Assembly (NCBI RefSeq): GCF_009745975.1
Contig: NZ_WHOL01000101.1
Location: forward strand, 36,159 to 90,880
From: Actinokineospora pegani
GTDB taxonomy: Bacteria > Actinomycetota > Actinomycetes > Mycobacteriales > Pseudonocardiaceae
Direction: 5' to 3'
Length of the DNA stretch: 54,722 bases
In this document: positions 17,125 to 25,505 of the stretch, piece by piece
Layout of the letters: the number at the start of each line of letters is the position of its first letter
Numbering within the stretch: position 1 is the first letter of the stretch
Position numbers and translations under genes: made by a program
The notes under the pieces: model-generated
Told to the model about the DNA's origin: nothing
Seen by the model: the letters and a program-made list of their open reading frames with translations, nothing else
Database searches by the model: none

Positions 17125-17973
17125 ATGCCTGTTTTCGCCACCCCGGGACCGATCTCGGTGACCATCGACCTCTACGCGGGCACGGTCCGGCTCATCGCGA
17201 GCGACCGGGCCGACACCGTGGTCGAGGTGCGCCCGAGCGACGAGTCCGACGACTCGGACGTGAAGGCCGCGCAGAAGACCCGGGTCGAGCACGCCGACGG
17301 CGCGCTGACCGTCCGCGGGCCCAGGGCGCGGGCGCTCGACTTCTCCAGGAAGACCCGGTCGGTCGACGTGCTGATCGAATTGCCCGAGGGCTCAGCCGTG
17401 CACAGCGACGTGACGGCCGGGGACGTCCGCGGCACCGGCTCGCTGGGGGTGTGCCGGTTCTCGGCGTCCCTCGGCCACTTCCAGCTCGACCGGGTCGACT
17501 CGCTGCGGTTGACCACCTCGGCGGGGCACGTCACCGTCGGCGCGGTCGCGGGCGACGCCGAGGTGTCCACCGGCACCGGCCGGGTCCGCCTCGGCGCGGT
17601 CGGCGGCTGCGCGCGGGTCAAGAACTCCAACGGCCACACCGAGATGGGCCCGGTGGCCGGGGAACTGCGGGTGCGCTCGGCCAACGGCGACATCTCCATC
17701 GACCGGGCCGAGTCCACAGTAGACGCCAGGACCGCGTGCGGCGCCATCCGCGTCGACGGGGTCGTGCGCGGCTCGGTCGCGCTGAGCTCCGCCGCGGGCG
17801 ACCTGGAGGTCGGCGTCGTCGAGGGCACCGCCGCCTGGCTCGACCTCAACACCGGCCACGGCCGGGTGCGCAACGAGCTGACCGACGCCGCGAGCGGGCC
17901 GGAGCGGTCCGAGGAGACCGTCGAGGTCCGCGCGAGCACCTCGTACGGCGACATCACCGTCCGCCGTTCCTGA
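17125..17973 (+). CDS. DUF4097 beta-strand repeat protein
   Basis: A 282-residue protein made of short repeated beta strands (for example GHVTVGAVAGDAEVSTGTGRV and NGHTEMGPVAGELRVRSANGDISI), typical of DUF4097 right-handed beta-solenoid proteins. It lacks a signal peptide and membrane helices. The function is unknown; in actinomycetes these genes are commonly next to HicB-like and ABC exporter genes, as here. AGGGGAC precedes the ATG, and the next gene follows after 24 bases, so the three genes downstream of the operator probably form one operon. Confidence 0.85.
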   Translation: MPVFATPGPISVTIDLYAGTVRLIASDRADTVVEVRPSDESDDSDVKAAQKTRVEHADGALTVRGPRARALDFSRKTRSVDVLIELPEGSAVHSDVTAGDVRGTGSLGVCRFSASLGHFQLDRVDSLRLTTSAGHVTVGAVAGDAEVSTGTGRVRLGAVGGCARVKNSNGHTEMGPVAGELRVRSANGDISIDRAESTVDARTACGAIRVDGVVRGSVALSSAAGDLEVGVVEGTAAWLDLNTGHGRVRNELTDAASGPERSEETVEVRASTSYGDITVRRS

Positions 17974-17997
17974 CCACACCACCAGGGGGTTCGACCC

Positions 17998-18954
17998 ATG
18001 ACCACACAACCGGCGATATCCACCACCGGCCTGCGCAAGTCCTACGGCGACCAGGTGGTGCTCGACGGGATCGACCTGCACGTCCCGCGCGGGACCGTCT
18101 TCTCGCTGCTCGGGGCGAACGGCGCGGGCAAGACGACCATGGTCAAGATCCTGTCGACCCTGATCGGCGCGGACGGGGGCAGCGCGCGCGTCGCGGGCCA
18201 CGACCTGGCGGCCGACCCGGACCGGGTGCGCGCCGCGATCGGCGTCACCGGTCAGTTCTCCGCGGTCGACAACCTGCTCACCGGCCGGGAGAACCTGGCC
18301 CTGATGGCCGACCTGAACCACCTGGGCCGGGCGGCGGGCCGGGCCAGGGTGGCCGAGCTGCTGGAGTGGTTCGACCTGGTCGAGCCCGGGCGGCGGACGG
18401 CGGCGACCTACTCCGGGGGCATGCGCCGCAGGCTCGACCTGGCGATGACCCTGGTCGGCTCGCCACAGGTGATCTTCCTCGACGAGCCGACCACCGGCCT
18501 CGACCCGCGCAGCCGCCGGGGCATGTGGCAGATCGTGCGGGACCTCGTCGCGGGCGGCACCACCGTCTTCCTCACCACCCAGTACCTGGAGGAGGCCGAC
18601 GAGCTCGCCCACCGGATCGCCGTGCTCGACCACGGCCGGATCGTCGCCGAGGGCACCGCCGACGAGCTCAAGCGGCGCATCCCCGGCGGCCACGTCCTGC
18701 TGCGCTTCGCCGACCCCCGCGACCTCGCCGCCGCCGCGCGCGCCGTGGGCCAGTCCAGTGGCGCTGGTGATGGCGGTGCGCTGTCGCTGCGGGTGCCCCA
18801 CGACGGCAGCCTGGCCTCGCTGCGGGCGCTGCTCGACCGGCTCGACCGCGACCGCGTCCCGGTCGACTCGCTCAGCGTGCGCACCCCCGACCTCGACGAC
18901 GTCTTCCTCGCCCTCACCGGCGACCCCGACACCGCGAAGGCGGCCACCCGATGA
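17998..18954 (+). CDS. ABC exporter ATPase, DrrA type
   Basis: A 318-residue ATP-binding subunit. Motifs are complete: Walker A GANGAGKTT, the Q-loop, signature YSGGMRRRLDLAM, Walker B VIFLDEPTTGLD, and the H-loop (TTQYLEEAD). The C-terminal extension of about 90 residues (after residue 230) is typical of the DrrA/daunorubicin-resistance family, which powers efflux of hydrophobic drugs or glycolipids. AGGGGG lies eight bases before the ATG. The stop overlaps the permease start by four bases. Confidence 0.92.
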   Translation: MTTQPAISTTGLRKSYGDQVVLDGIDLHVPRGTVFSLLGANGAGKTTMVKILSTLIGADGGSARVAGHDLAADPDRVRAAIGVTGQFSAVDNLLTGRENLALMADLNHLGRAAGRARVAELLEWFDLVEPGRRTAATYSGGMRRRLDLAMTLVGSPQVIFLDEPTTGLDPRSRRGMWQIVRDLVAGGTTVFLTTQYLEEADELAHRIAVLDHGRIVAEGTADELKRRIPGGHVLLRFADPRDLAAAARAVGQSSGAGDGGALSLRVPHDGSLASLRALLDRLDRDRVPVDSLSVRTPDLDDVFLALTGDPDTAKAATR

Positions 18955-19733
18955 CCACCCTGTCCCTGGCCATGACCGACTCCACCACGATGCTGCGCCG
19001 CAACCTCCGGCGCATGGCGCGCTACCCCTCCATGACCGTGACGCTCATCGGGATGCCGGTCGTGTTCCTCCTGCTGTTCTCCTACGTCCTCGGCGGCACG
19101 CTCGGCGCGGGCATCGGCGGCGGCCGCGACCAGTACATCGCCTACGTCACCCCCGCGATCCTGCTGATGACGATCTCCGCGGCGGTCCAGGGCACGGCCA
19201 TCTCGGTGGCCATGGACATGACCGAGGGCATCATCGACCGGTTCCGCACGATGTCCATCGCCCGCGTGTCCGTCCTCACCGGACACGTCCTGGGCAGCCT
19301 GATCCAGACCATGTTCAGCGTCGTGGTCGTCATGGGCGTCGCGCTGCTCATCGGCTTCCGCCCGTCGGCGGGCCCCGGCGGCTGGTTCGCCGCGGTCGGC
19401 CTCGCACTGCTCGTGGCGTTCGCCCTCGTCTGGCTGTCGGTCGCGCTCGGCCTGGTCAGCAAGGGCGTGGAGTCGGCGAGCAACGTGGGGATGCCGTTGC
19501 TGCTGCTGCCCTTCCTCGGCAGCGGGTTCGTCCCGACCGACTCGATGCCCGCGGCGCTGCGCTGGTTCGCCGAGTACCAGCCGTTCACCCCGATCATCGA
19601 GACGCTGCGCGGCCTGCTGATGGGCACGCCGGTCGGCGACCACCTCGCCCTCGCGCTCGGCTGGTGCGTCCTCACCGCACTCGTCGGGTACGGGTGGGCG
19701 AAGCGGTTGTTCAACCGGGAATCCACGCGGTGA
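18951..19733 (+). CDS. ABC-2 type permease, DrrB type
   Basis: A 260-residue inner-membrane subunit with six predicted helices and the ABC-2 family pattern: the N-terminal cytoplasmic stretch LRRNLRRMARYPSM before helix one, and the MPLLLLPFLGSGFVPTDSMP motif before the last helices with PFTPIIETLRG. It pairs with the overlapping ATPase gene to form an exporter. The substrate is unknown. A strong hairpin follows 44 bases after its stop. Confidence 0.92.
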   Translation: MTTLSLAMTDSTTMLRRNLRRMARYPSMTVTLIGMPVVFLLLFSYVLGGTLGAGIGGGRDQYIAYVTPAILLMTISAAVQGTAISVAMDMTEGIIDRFRTMSIARVSVLTGHVLGSLIQTMFSVVVVMGVALLIGFRPSAGPGGWFAAVGLALLVAFALVWLSVALGLVSKGVESASNVGMPLLLLPFLGSGFVPTDSMPAALRWFAEYQPFTPIIETLRGLLMGTPVGDHLALALGWCVLTALVGYGWAKRLFNRESTR

Positions 19734-19777
19734 GAACCGCTTCACCCCGCTGACCGACCTGATCACTCCATAGTGGC

Positions 19778-19813
19778 GGCCGCGTCCTCGCCCTCCCGGG
19801 CGAGGGCGCGGCC
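19778..19813 (+). terminator. intrinsic-type hairpin after the DrrAB-like operon
   Basis: GGCCGCGTCCTCGCCC (19778-19793) pairs with GGGCGAGGGCGCGGCC (19798-19813) around a TCCC loop, a 16-bp stem with one G-T wobble. No T tract follows, as is common in high-GC actinobacteria. Its right arm ends 12 bases before the next start codon. Confidence 0.6.
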
Positions 19814-19825
19814 ACAATCGCGCGC

Positions 19826-21523
19826 ATGAGTCCCGTGCTGCCCGCACCCGTCCTCGACCGGAGCCCGGTCGCACCGCCGCCACCGCCCGTCGAGTCCCGG
19901 CGCGCGGGCGGCCTCGGCGCCGTCGCGGCGGTGGCGGTCCCCGGCTCGGTGCTCGCGGCGCACGCCTGGGCGTACGGGCGGTGGATCGTCGACGACGCGG
20001 CCATCACCTTCGCCTACGCCCGCTCGGTCGCCGAGGGGCTCGGCCCGGTGCTGCAACCCGGCGCGGACCCGGTGGAGGGGTACTCGAACCCGGCGTGGCT
20101 GGCCCTGCTCGTCGTGGGCCGCCTGCTGGGGCTGTTCGACCACGGCTCCTGGTGGGGCGTCCCGGATCTGGTCGCCTTCCCCAAGCTGCTCGCGCTGCTC
20201 TGCGCGCTCGGGGTGTTCGCGTGCTTCCACGCGATCGCCCGGGTGCTGACGCGGCGGCCCGCGCTGGTGGCCGCGGTGGCGGGGGTGGTGCTGGCGTGCG
20301 TGCCGTCGTGGGTGGTCTGGCTCATGTCCGGTCTGGAGAACGGCTTGCTCGCCCTGGCCACGGCGGGGATCGCGACGGTGCTGGCGCGGGCGGTGGCCGC
20401 GGGCGGGCTGCTCCGCGCCGGCCCCGCGGTCGCTTGTGGACTGCTCGCCGCCCTCGCCGCGCTGACCCGCCCGGACGGGCTGATCTACGCGGGCGCGTAC
20501 CCGGTCGCCGTCCTTCTCCTGCGCGGTGGCGAGCCGGTGCGCCGCGTTCTGTCGGCCGCCGTCGTGGGCGTCGTGGCGTTCGCCCTGCCCGCAGGCGCCT
20601 ATCTGGCGTGGCGGATCTCCGCGTTCGGGGAGCCGCTGCCGAACACGGCGCTGGCCAAGGCGCAGGGGACCCCTGGCCTGGACGCGTTCGAACGCCCGGT
20701 GGAGCTCGCAGGCTACCTCGGTCCGGTGCCCGTGGTGGTCGCCACCGCGCTCGTCGTTGTCGCGCTGGCGCGTCCGTGGCCCGCTCGGGCGGCGCTCGGC
20801 GTGCTGCTCGTGCCCTTCGGCCTGGCCGTCGCCGCGCACGCCATCCTGGAGCAGGACTGGATGGGCCAGCAGCGGTTCGCCACCCCGGTCTGGACCCTCG
20901 GGGTGATCGTCACGGTCGCCGCCGCCGCGCGTGTCGTGCGGGTCCTCGCCCCGCGGTGGCGCGCGCCCGCCGTGGGTGCCCTGGTGGTCGCGACCGTCGC
21001 CTCCGGCGCCGCGCTGGTCGGCGACGTCCGCGACTTCCGCGCCCGCCCGACCGTCCCGATGTGCCTGGTCGCCGAGGTGGGCCACGCCGCCGACGGCTAC
21101 GCCGACCGCCTCGGCCTCGCCTCCGGCACCGTCCTGGCCCCCGACATCGGCGGCCTGGCCCTGACCACCCGCCTCACCGTCGTGGACCTCGTCGGCCTGG
21201 CCGACGCCCCGATCGCCCGGCACTGGGCCGCACAAGACATGCCCGCCCTGCGCGACCACGTCTTCGACACCGTCCAACCGACCATGATCATGGCCCACTC
21301 CCACTGGCTGACCACGACCGGCATCGACACCGACCCCCGCATCACCCGCGACTACGCCCGAGTCGCCTGGACCGTCGACGGCGGCCACTGGGTCCGCCGC
21401 ACCGCCATCCCCTCCCGGCCCACCCTCCACACCCTCCGCGACTACGCCACCCAGACCGTCCGGCCCGCCGACGCGGCCGCCCGCCGATCGCCCCGCGCCT
21501 CCTGCCCGACCGCACAGCGTTAG
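19826..21523 (+). CDS. GT-C membrane glycosyltransferase, arabinofuranosyltransferase-like
   Basis: A 565-residue polytopic protein with about ten membrane helices and a soluble C-terminal part from about residue 400. The first extracytoplasmic loop has the DDAAITFAYARSVAEG element followed by VEGYSNPAWLALL, the arrangement seen in AftB-like and ArnT/PMT-like transferases that use decaprenyl- or polyprenyl-phosphate sugars; the paired acidic residues are the expected catalytic site. No Shine-Dalgarno precedes the ATG; CACAAT at 19813-19818 could be a -10 element for a leaderless transcript. Role in arabinogalactan or another envelope glycan is inferred. The last 40 residues are Arg/Ala/Pro-rich and probably disordered. 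Confidence 0.75.
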   Translation: MSPVLPAPVLDRSPVAPPPPPVESRRAGGLGAVAAVAVPGSVLAAHAWAYGRWIVDDAAITFAYARSVAEGLGPVLQPGADPVEGYSNPAWLALLVVGRLLGLFDHGSWWGVPDLVAFPKLLALLCALGVFACFHAIARVLTRRPALVAAVAGVVLACVPSWVVWLMSGLENGLLALATAGIATVLARAVAAGGLLRAGPAVACGLLAALAALTRPDGLIYAGAYPVAVLLLRGGEPVRRVLSAAVVGVVAFALPAGAYLAWRISAFGEPLPNTALAKAQGTPGLDAFERPVELAGYLGPVPVVVATALVVVALARPWPARAALGVLLVPFGLAVAAHAILEQDWMGQQRFATPVWTLGVIVTVAAAARVVRVLAPRWRAPAVGALVVATVASGAALVGDVRDFRARPTVPMCLVAEVGHAADGYADRLGLASGTVLAPDIGGLALTTRLTVVDLVGLADAPIARHWAAQDMPALRDHVFDTVQPTMIMAHSHWLTTTGIDTDPRITRDYARVAWTVDGGHWVRRTAIPSRPTLHTLRDYATQTVRPADAAARRSPRASCPTAQR

Positions 21524-21537
21524 GCGGCCTTCCACCG

Positions 21538-21672
21538 CTACGGGACGATGCCGTGCTCCCAGGCCCAAGCGGCGATCTCGACGCGGTTGCGCAGCGACAG
21601 CTTGTCCTGGATGCGGCTGAGGTGGGTCTTGATGGTGCCCAGTGACAGGAACATGTCCCTGGCCACCTCCTG
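21538..21672 (-). pseudogene. 3' fragment of a LuxR-type response regulator
   Basis: Read on the minus strand, this stretch encodes QEVARDMFLSLGTIKTHLS, then RIQDKLSLRNRVEIAAWAWE and HGIVP before a TAG at 21538-21540. This is the C-terminal helix-turn-helix of a NarL/LuxR response regulator. The receiver domain and the start of the HTH are missing; similarity stops at about 21672, exactly where a permease fragment on the other strand begins. It has no start codon of its own and is a dead remnant. Confidence 0.8.
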
Positions 21673-21903
21673 GCCTGGGAGGCGGCCCTGATCGCCACGT
21701 GCGCGATCGTCCCCGGCCTGCTGCTGGGCATCGGCTACGGCGCCCTCGTCGCGCGGGCCTTCCCCCAGTTCGAGGTCGCCGTCCCGCTCGGTCAGCTCGC
21801 ACTGGTCGCGCTCGGCGCCCTCGCCCTGGCCCAGCTCGCCTCGGTCCTGCCCGCCCGCCGCGCCGCCACGACCTCGCCGCTGATCGCCCTGGCGGCGGCG
21901 TGA
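21670..21903 (+). pseudogene. 3' fragment of an FtsX-family ABC permease
   Basis: From 21670 the plus strand reads LAWEAALIATCAIVPGLLLG, a helix, then a loop with FPQFEVAVP, a last helix and ASVLPARRAATTSPLIALAA before TGA at 21901-21903. This is the typical end of MacB/FtsX permeases, where the final helix is followed by PARRAA-x-x-P-x-x-AL. All upstream domains are missing and an in-frame stop lies at 21643-21645. Together with the truncated response regulator it marks an internal deletion. Confidence 0.8.
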
Positions 21904-22006
21904 ACGGGCCCGACCGCGACCGCGGCGGGCGGCGGCACCCCTCCGGGCGCGCGCCGGATCTCGCTATCCTGGCCCCATCGGGCACGACCGAACCGGCGAG
22001 GTGCAC

Positions 22007-22225
22007 ATGCGCGAGCTCATCAGGTCCAACAACGCAGTCCTCCTGTCCTTCGCGGCCTCACTCCTGGCCGAGGCGGGCATCGACCACCACCTGGCCCACT
22101 CCCACGACGCCATGCTCGAGGGCTCCATCGGCGTGGTCCAGCAACGCCTCCTGGTCGCCCCCGACCGCTACGACGAGGCGCACAAGCTGCTGGTGGACGC
22201 GGAAGCGATCGAGACCCCCGTCTGA
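22007..22225 (+). CDS. DUF2007-like small protein
   Basis: A 72-residue protein, MRELIRSNNAVLLSFAASLL and onward, with the DUF2007 pattern: an initial strand, a helix carrying LLAEAGI, then a strand ending in RLLVAPDRYDEAHKLL. DUF2007 proteins have a ferredoxin-like or PII-like fold and are called putative signal-transducing proteins; their role is unproven. GCGAGG precedes the ATG at 22007, which is preferred over a GTG at 22001. The gene converges with the amino-acid transporter operon, with only 12 bases between the stops. Confidence 0.75.
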   Translation: MRELIRSNNAVLLSFAASLLAEAGIDHHLAHSHDAMLEGSIGVVQQRLLVAPDRYDEAHKLLVDAEAIETPV

Positions 22226-22227
22226 TC

Positions 22228-22248
22228 GCCCCGGTCCTCAGCCGGGGC
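22228..22248. terminator. short bidirectional hairpin between convergent genes
   Basis: GCCCCGG (22228-22234) pairs with CCGGGGC (22242-22248) around a 7-base loop. It sits between the DUF2007-like gene and the amino-acid ABC operon and overlaps the stop codon of the latter. The stem is only seven base pairs with no T tract, so its activity is uncertain. Confidence 0.4.
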
Positions 22249-23026
22249 CCAGGACCCGGGTGAGGAAGCGGCGCGTGCGCTCCTCCCGCGGGTCGCCGAT
22301 GACCTGGGCGCTGGACCCCCGTTCGACGATCACCCCGCCGTCGAGGAAGAGCACCTGGTCGGCCACCTGCTCGGCGAACCGGATCTCGTGGGTAACGACC
22401 ACCATGGTCCAGCCGGTCGCGGCCAGGTCCTTGATGACGGCCAGCACCTCGCCGACCAGCTCCGGGTCCAGCGCCGAGGTCGGCTCGTCGAACAGCACGA
22501 CCCGGGGCTTGAGGGCCAGGGCCCTGGCGATGCCGACGCGCTGCTGCTGGCCGCCGGAGAGCTGGGCGGGGTAGGCGTCTGCGCGGTCGGCGAGGCCCAC
22601 CTGGTCCAGCAGCGCCTTGGCGTCGGCGACGGCCTCCTCCCGGGGGCGGCCCTGGGCGATGACGGGACCCTCGATGACGTTCCCCAGCACCGTGCGGTGC
22701 GGGAACAGGTTGTGGGACTGGAAGACCATCCCGCTCTGCGCGCGCAGCCGGACGCCCTCCCGGCGGCCCGCCCTGCCCGCGGGCAGGCGGGCGAAGTCGA
22801 CCTCGACGTCGTCGATGCGGATGATGCCGCTGTCCGGGGTCTCCAGGGCGTTGAGCGAGCGCAGGACGGTGGTCTTGCCCGATCCCGAGGGGCCCAGCAG
22901 GACCGTCGAGGTGCCGCGCGGGGTCTCGAAGTCGACGCCGCGCAGGACCGGGGTGTCGCCGAAGGCCTTCTCCAGGCCCCGGACCTCGATGCGGGGCGCG
23001 GCGGGGTGCTCGGTGGTGTCGGTCAT
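22238..23026 (-). CDS. polar amino-acid ABC transporter ATPase
   Basis: A 262-residue ATPase of the GlnQ/HisP family. Visible motifs are Walker [11 protein letters not shown]-loop [11 protein letters not shown], signature [15 protein letters not shown], Walker [16 protein letters not shown] and the H-loop [17 protein letters not shown]. The family energises uptake of polar amino acids such as glutamine, cystine or arginine. ATG at 23026 overlaps the stop of the upstream fused gene by four bases. A stretch of about 20 extra residues ([19 protein letters not shown]) between Walker A and the Q-loop is longer than in GlnQ but common in this subgroup. Confidence 0.95.
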   Translation of the reverse strand: MTDTTEHPAAPRIEVRGLEKAFGDTPVLRGVDFETPRGTSTVLLGPSGSGKTTVLRSLNALETPDSGIIRIDDVEVDFARLPAGRAGRREGVRLRAQSGMVFQSHNLFPHRTVLGNVIEGPVIAQGRPREEAVADAKALLDQVGLADRADAYPAQLSGGQQQRVGIARALALKPRVVLFDEPTSALDPELVGEVLAVIKDLAATGWTMVVVTHEIRFAEQVADQVLFLDGGVIVERGSSAQVIGDPREERTRRFLTRVLGPG

Positions 23027-24501
23027 GAGGTCACGTACCTGCTCAGTCTGGTCTCCAGTCGTTTCTGCGCGGCGGACAGGCCGACGCAGATGATCCAGTA
23101 GTACAGCCCGGCGAAGGCGTACAGGGCGAGGAACTCGTTGCTCTCGGCCGCGGCGAGCTGCGACTCCCGGAACAGCTCGGTCAGCAGCACCACCGAGCCC
23201 AGGGAGGTGTCCTTGAGCAGGGAGATCAGCGTGTTGGACAGCGGCGGCACCGCCGTGCGCGCCGCCTGGGGCAGCACGATCCGGCGCAGCGTCAGCGGGT
23301 AGTCGAGGCCGATCGCCGCCGCCGCCTCGAACTGCCCCTTGGGCACCGACAGGATCGCCGAGCGGACCACCTCGGCGGCGTAGCCCGCCACGTTGAGGCT
23401 GAAGGCGATCAGCGCCGCGGCGAACGGCGAGAACTTGAGCCCGAGCTGCGGCAGCCCGTAGAAGACGATGAAGAGCTGCAACAGCAGCGGTGTGCCCCGG
23501 ATGAGCGAGATGAACGCCCTGGCCAGCCCGGAGAGGACCCGGTGGTTGGAGATGCGGGCGAGCGCGACGAACAGCGCGAGCGTGAGCCCGATGGCGAAAC
23601 TCAGCGCCGTCAGCGGGATGGTCACCTTGACCAGCCCGACGAACATCGGCCACGCCGTGGCGCCCACGACCTCCCACGTGCCGCGCTGGCCGCGCCCCCC
23701 GGACAGGTCCGCGTCGCCGCCGCCGGGCACCGACACGTCGGCCTGGAAGTACCGCTGGGAGATCTCGCGCAGCGTCCCGTCGGCCTTGAGCGCGCTGATC
23801 GCCCGGTTGGCCTGCTCGCGCAGCGCCTGGTCGCCCTCGCGGAACGCCAGCGCCTGCTCGCTGGTCTCCTGGCCCGCGTCCCCGGCGATCTCGACCTCGG
23901 TCGACCCGGTGCTGGCCAGGTAGTCCAGGACGGCGATGTTGTCGTTGACGATCGCGTCGACCCGGCCCTGGGCCAGCAGCGCCGCCGCCTGCGCGAACCC
24001 CTCGACCGCCTCGACCCGCGCCCCGGCGTCGCGGGCCACCCCCGCCCAGTTGCTGGTGCTCGACTGCGCCGTGGTCCTGCCCCTGATGTCGGCCAGGGAC
24101 TTGATGCTCTCATCACCCGTGCGGCGCACCACCACACCGCGCGAGTAGGTGTAGGTGTCCGACATCCCGTACCTGGCCTGGCGCTCGTCGTTGACCGAGA
24201 CCTGGTTGGCGATGAGGTCGACCCGGCCCGCGTCCAGCGCGGGGAAGACCGCGTCCCACTGCGTCTCGACGAACTCCAGCCGCCACCCGGCCTTCTCGGC
24301 GATCGCCTCGACCACCTCGATGTCGTACCCGGTGAGCTCCTGGGTCCGCGGGTCGTGGAACGAGAACGGGGGATAGGTGCCCTCCGTGCCGACCCGGACC
24401 ACGGGCCGCCCACTGTCCTGTCCGGACGCGGGCCCCGCCGTCGCGGGCAAGGTCAGCGCGAGCAGCAAGAACAACACCACGCCCCTGAGCACGTGCCGCA
24501 T
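23023..24501 (-). CDS. fused amino-acid binding protein and ABC permease
   Basis: A 492-residue single polypeptide. Residues 1-28 are a signal peptide; 34-260 form a family-3 solute-binding domain ([43 protein letters not shown]); 285-492 form a HisM-type permease with the conserved [14 protein letters not shown] segment and the ATPase contact loop ([20 protein letters not shown]). Fusion puts one binding domain on every permease chain of the homodimer. Such fusions are known in Firmicutes (GlnP-type) and scattered actinobacteria. GAGGGAG precedes the ATG at 24501. Together with the overlapping ATPase gene it is a complete importer. The ligand is probably a polar amino acid (inference). Confidence 0.93.
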   Translation of the reverse strand: MRHVLRGVVLFLLLALTLPATAGPASGQDSGRPVVRVGTEGTYPPFSFHDPRTQELTGYDIEVVEAIAEKAGWRLEFVETQWDAVFPALDAGRVDLIANQVSVNDERQARYGMSDTYTYSRGVVVRRTGDESIKSLADIRGRTTAQSSTSNWAGVARDAGARVEAVEGFAQAAALLAQGRVDAIVNDNIAVLDYLASTGSTEVEIAGDAGQETSEQALAFREGDQALREQANRAISALKADGTLREISQRYFQADVSVPGGGDADLSGGRGQRGTWEVVGATAWPMFVGLVKVTIPLTALSFAIGLTLALFVALARISNHRVLSGLARAFISLIRGTPLLLQLFIVFYGLPQLGLKFSPFAAALIAFSLNVAGYAAEVVRSAILSVPKGQFEAAAAIGLDYPLTLRRIVLPQAARTAVPPLSNTLISLLKDTSLGSVVLLTELFRESQLAAAESNEFLALYAFAGLYYWIICVGLSAAQKRLETRLSRYVTS

Positions 24502-24590
24502 CGACCACTCCCTCGACCTCGTCCCGCGGGCGGGGCCCCGCCACCGTGCAGCGGAGGATAAGGCCATCACCCGATCGGCGTCCGGTGACG

Positions 24591-25367
24591 TCAGAGGAGC
24601 AGCAGTGCCAACAGCAGCGCGGCGCCCGCGCCCATCAGGGCGTACCCCTGCCACTGCTGCGCCTGGACCGCCTTGTTGCGGCTCCGCGCGGTCTCCCGGA
24701 CGGCCCACTCCGGTTTCGTCGAGATGAGGAACGGGCCGCCGTCGAGGGGCCTGCCGATCTCGACCGTGCCCGCGCGCAGGTCGTGGGCCTCGCTGTGGAC
24801 GAAGACGCGCTCGCCCGCGCGCAGCGCGTGCTCGGTGGTGACCAGCGCGGTGGTGACCTCGCGGTCGACGAGGCGGTCCAGCAGCGACTCGGGCTCGTCG
24901 TCGACCCGCTCGGTGTCGCTGAAGACCTCCTCGGCCCCGCTCACCTCGGCCCCGTCGGGCCGGACCGTCAGGACGCCGGTCCCGTCGACCAGGGTGAAGG
25001 GGGCGCGGCTCCAGTTCTGGCCGACGACGCGACTGCCGGGGACCCGTTCGCCGTTGACCACCGTGTAGTAGCGCTCGACGGTCTCCACGCGCCACCAGAC
25101 GCACTCGACCCGGCCCCTCGACGTGGTCAGCGGACCATCCGCGCCTGCCTCGACCGCCCCGGCCACCCCGACCCGGCGGCGGAAGCGGCCCTCGCCCGCG
25201 ACCTCGACGCTGCCCTGGCGCAGCGCCTCGACCTCCTCGACGGTCCATGTCTCGGTCCCCGCGACGGGCTCGGCCGACGGGTCGCTCCCGTGGGACTCCC
25301 GCAGCTTGGTCCACCCGAAGATCCCGCAGCCGACCGCGACGAGGAGCAAGAGCGTTTCGATGGTCAC
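24591..25367 (-). CDS. GIDE-domain membrane protein (E3 ligase-like, no RING)
   Basis: A 258-residue protein with an N-terminal helix (residues 3-20), a soluble region of about 210 residues, and a C-terminal helix. The middle matches the GIDE (BAM) domain of eukaryotic MUL1/MULAN mitochondrial E3 ligases: CVWWRVETVERYYTVVNGER, PFTLVDGTGVLTVRPDGAEV, and the E-x-ALRAGERVFVHSEA strand. There is no RING finger and no cysteine cluster, so ubiquitin-ligase activity should not be assumed. In bacteria these proteins often accompany LemA-type genes, none of which is visible here. The GTG start is at 25367. The function is unknown. Confidence 0.75.
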   Translation of the reverse strand: MTIETLLLLVAVGCGIFGWTKLRESHGSDPSAEPVAGTETWTVEEVEALRQGSVEVAGEGRFRRRVGVAGAVEAGADGPLTTSRGRVECVWWRVETVERYYTVVNGERVPGSRVVGQNWSRAPFTLVDGTGVLTVRPDGAEVSGAEEVFSDTERVDDEPESLLDRLVDREVTTALVTTEHALRAGERVFVHSEAHDLRAGTVEIGRPLDGGPFLISTKPEWAVRETARSRNKAVQAQQWQGYALMGAGAALLLALLLL

Positions 25368-25505
25368 CGTGCCGACCTTTCGTGGTTCTCCGCGGCGTTC
25401 CGGGTCACCCTAGGGGCTGAATGGCGTGAGACAGGGGCTTACAGGGCTTCCTGACGGCGATCAGCGATCGGAAGATGAGGGCCCATGTAACTCACGGAGG
25501 CACCC

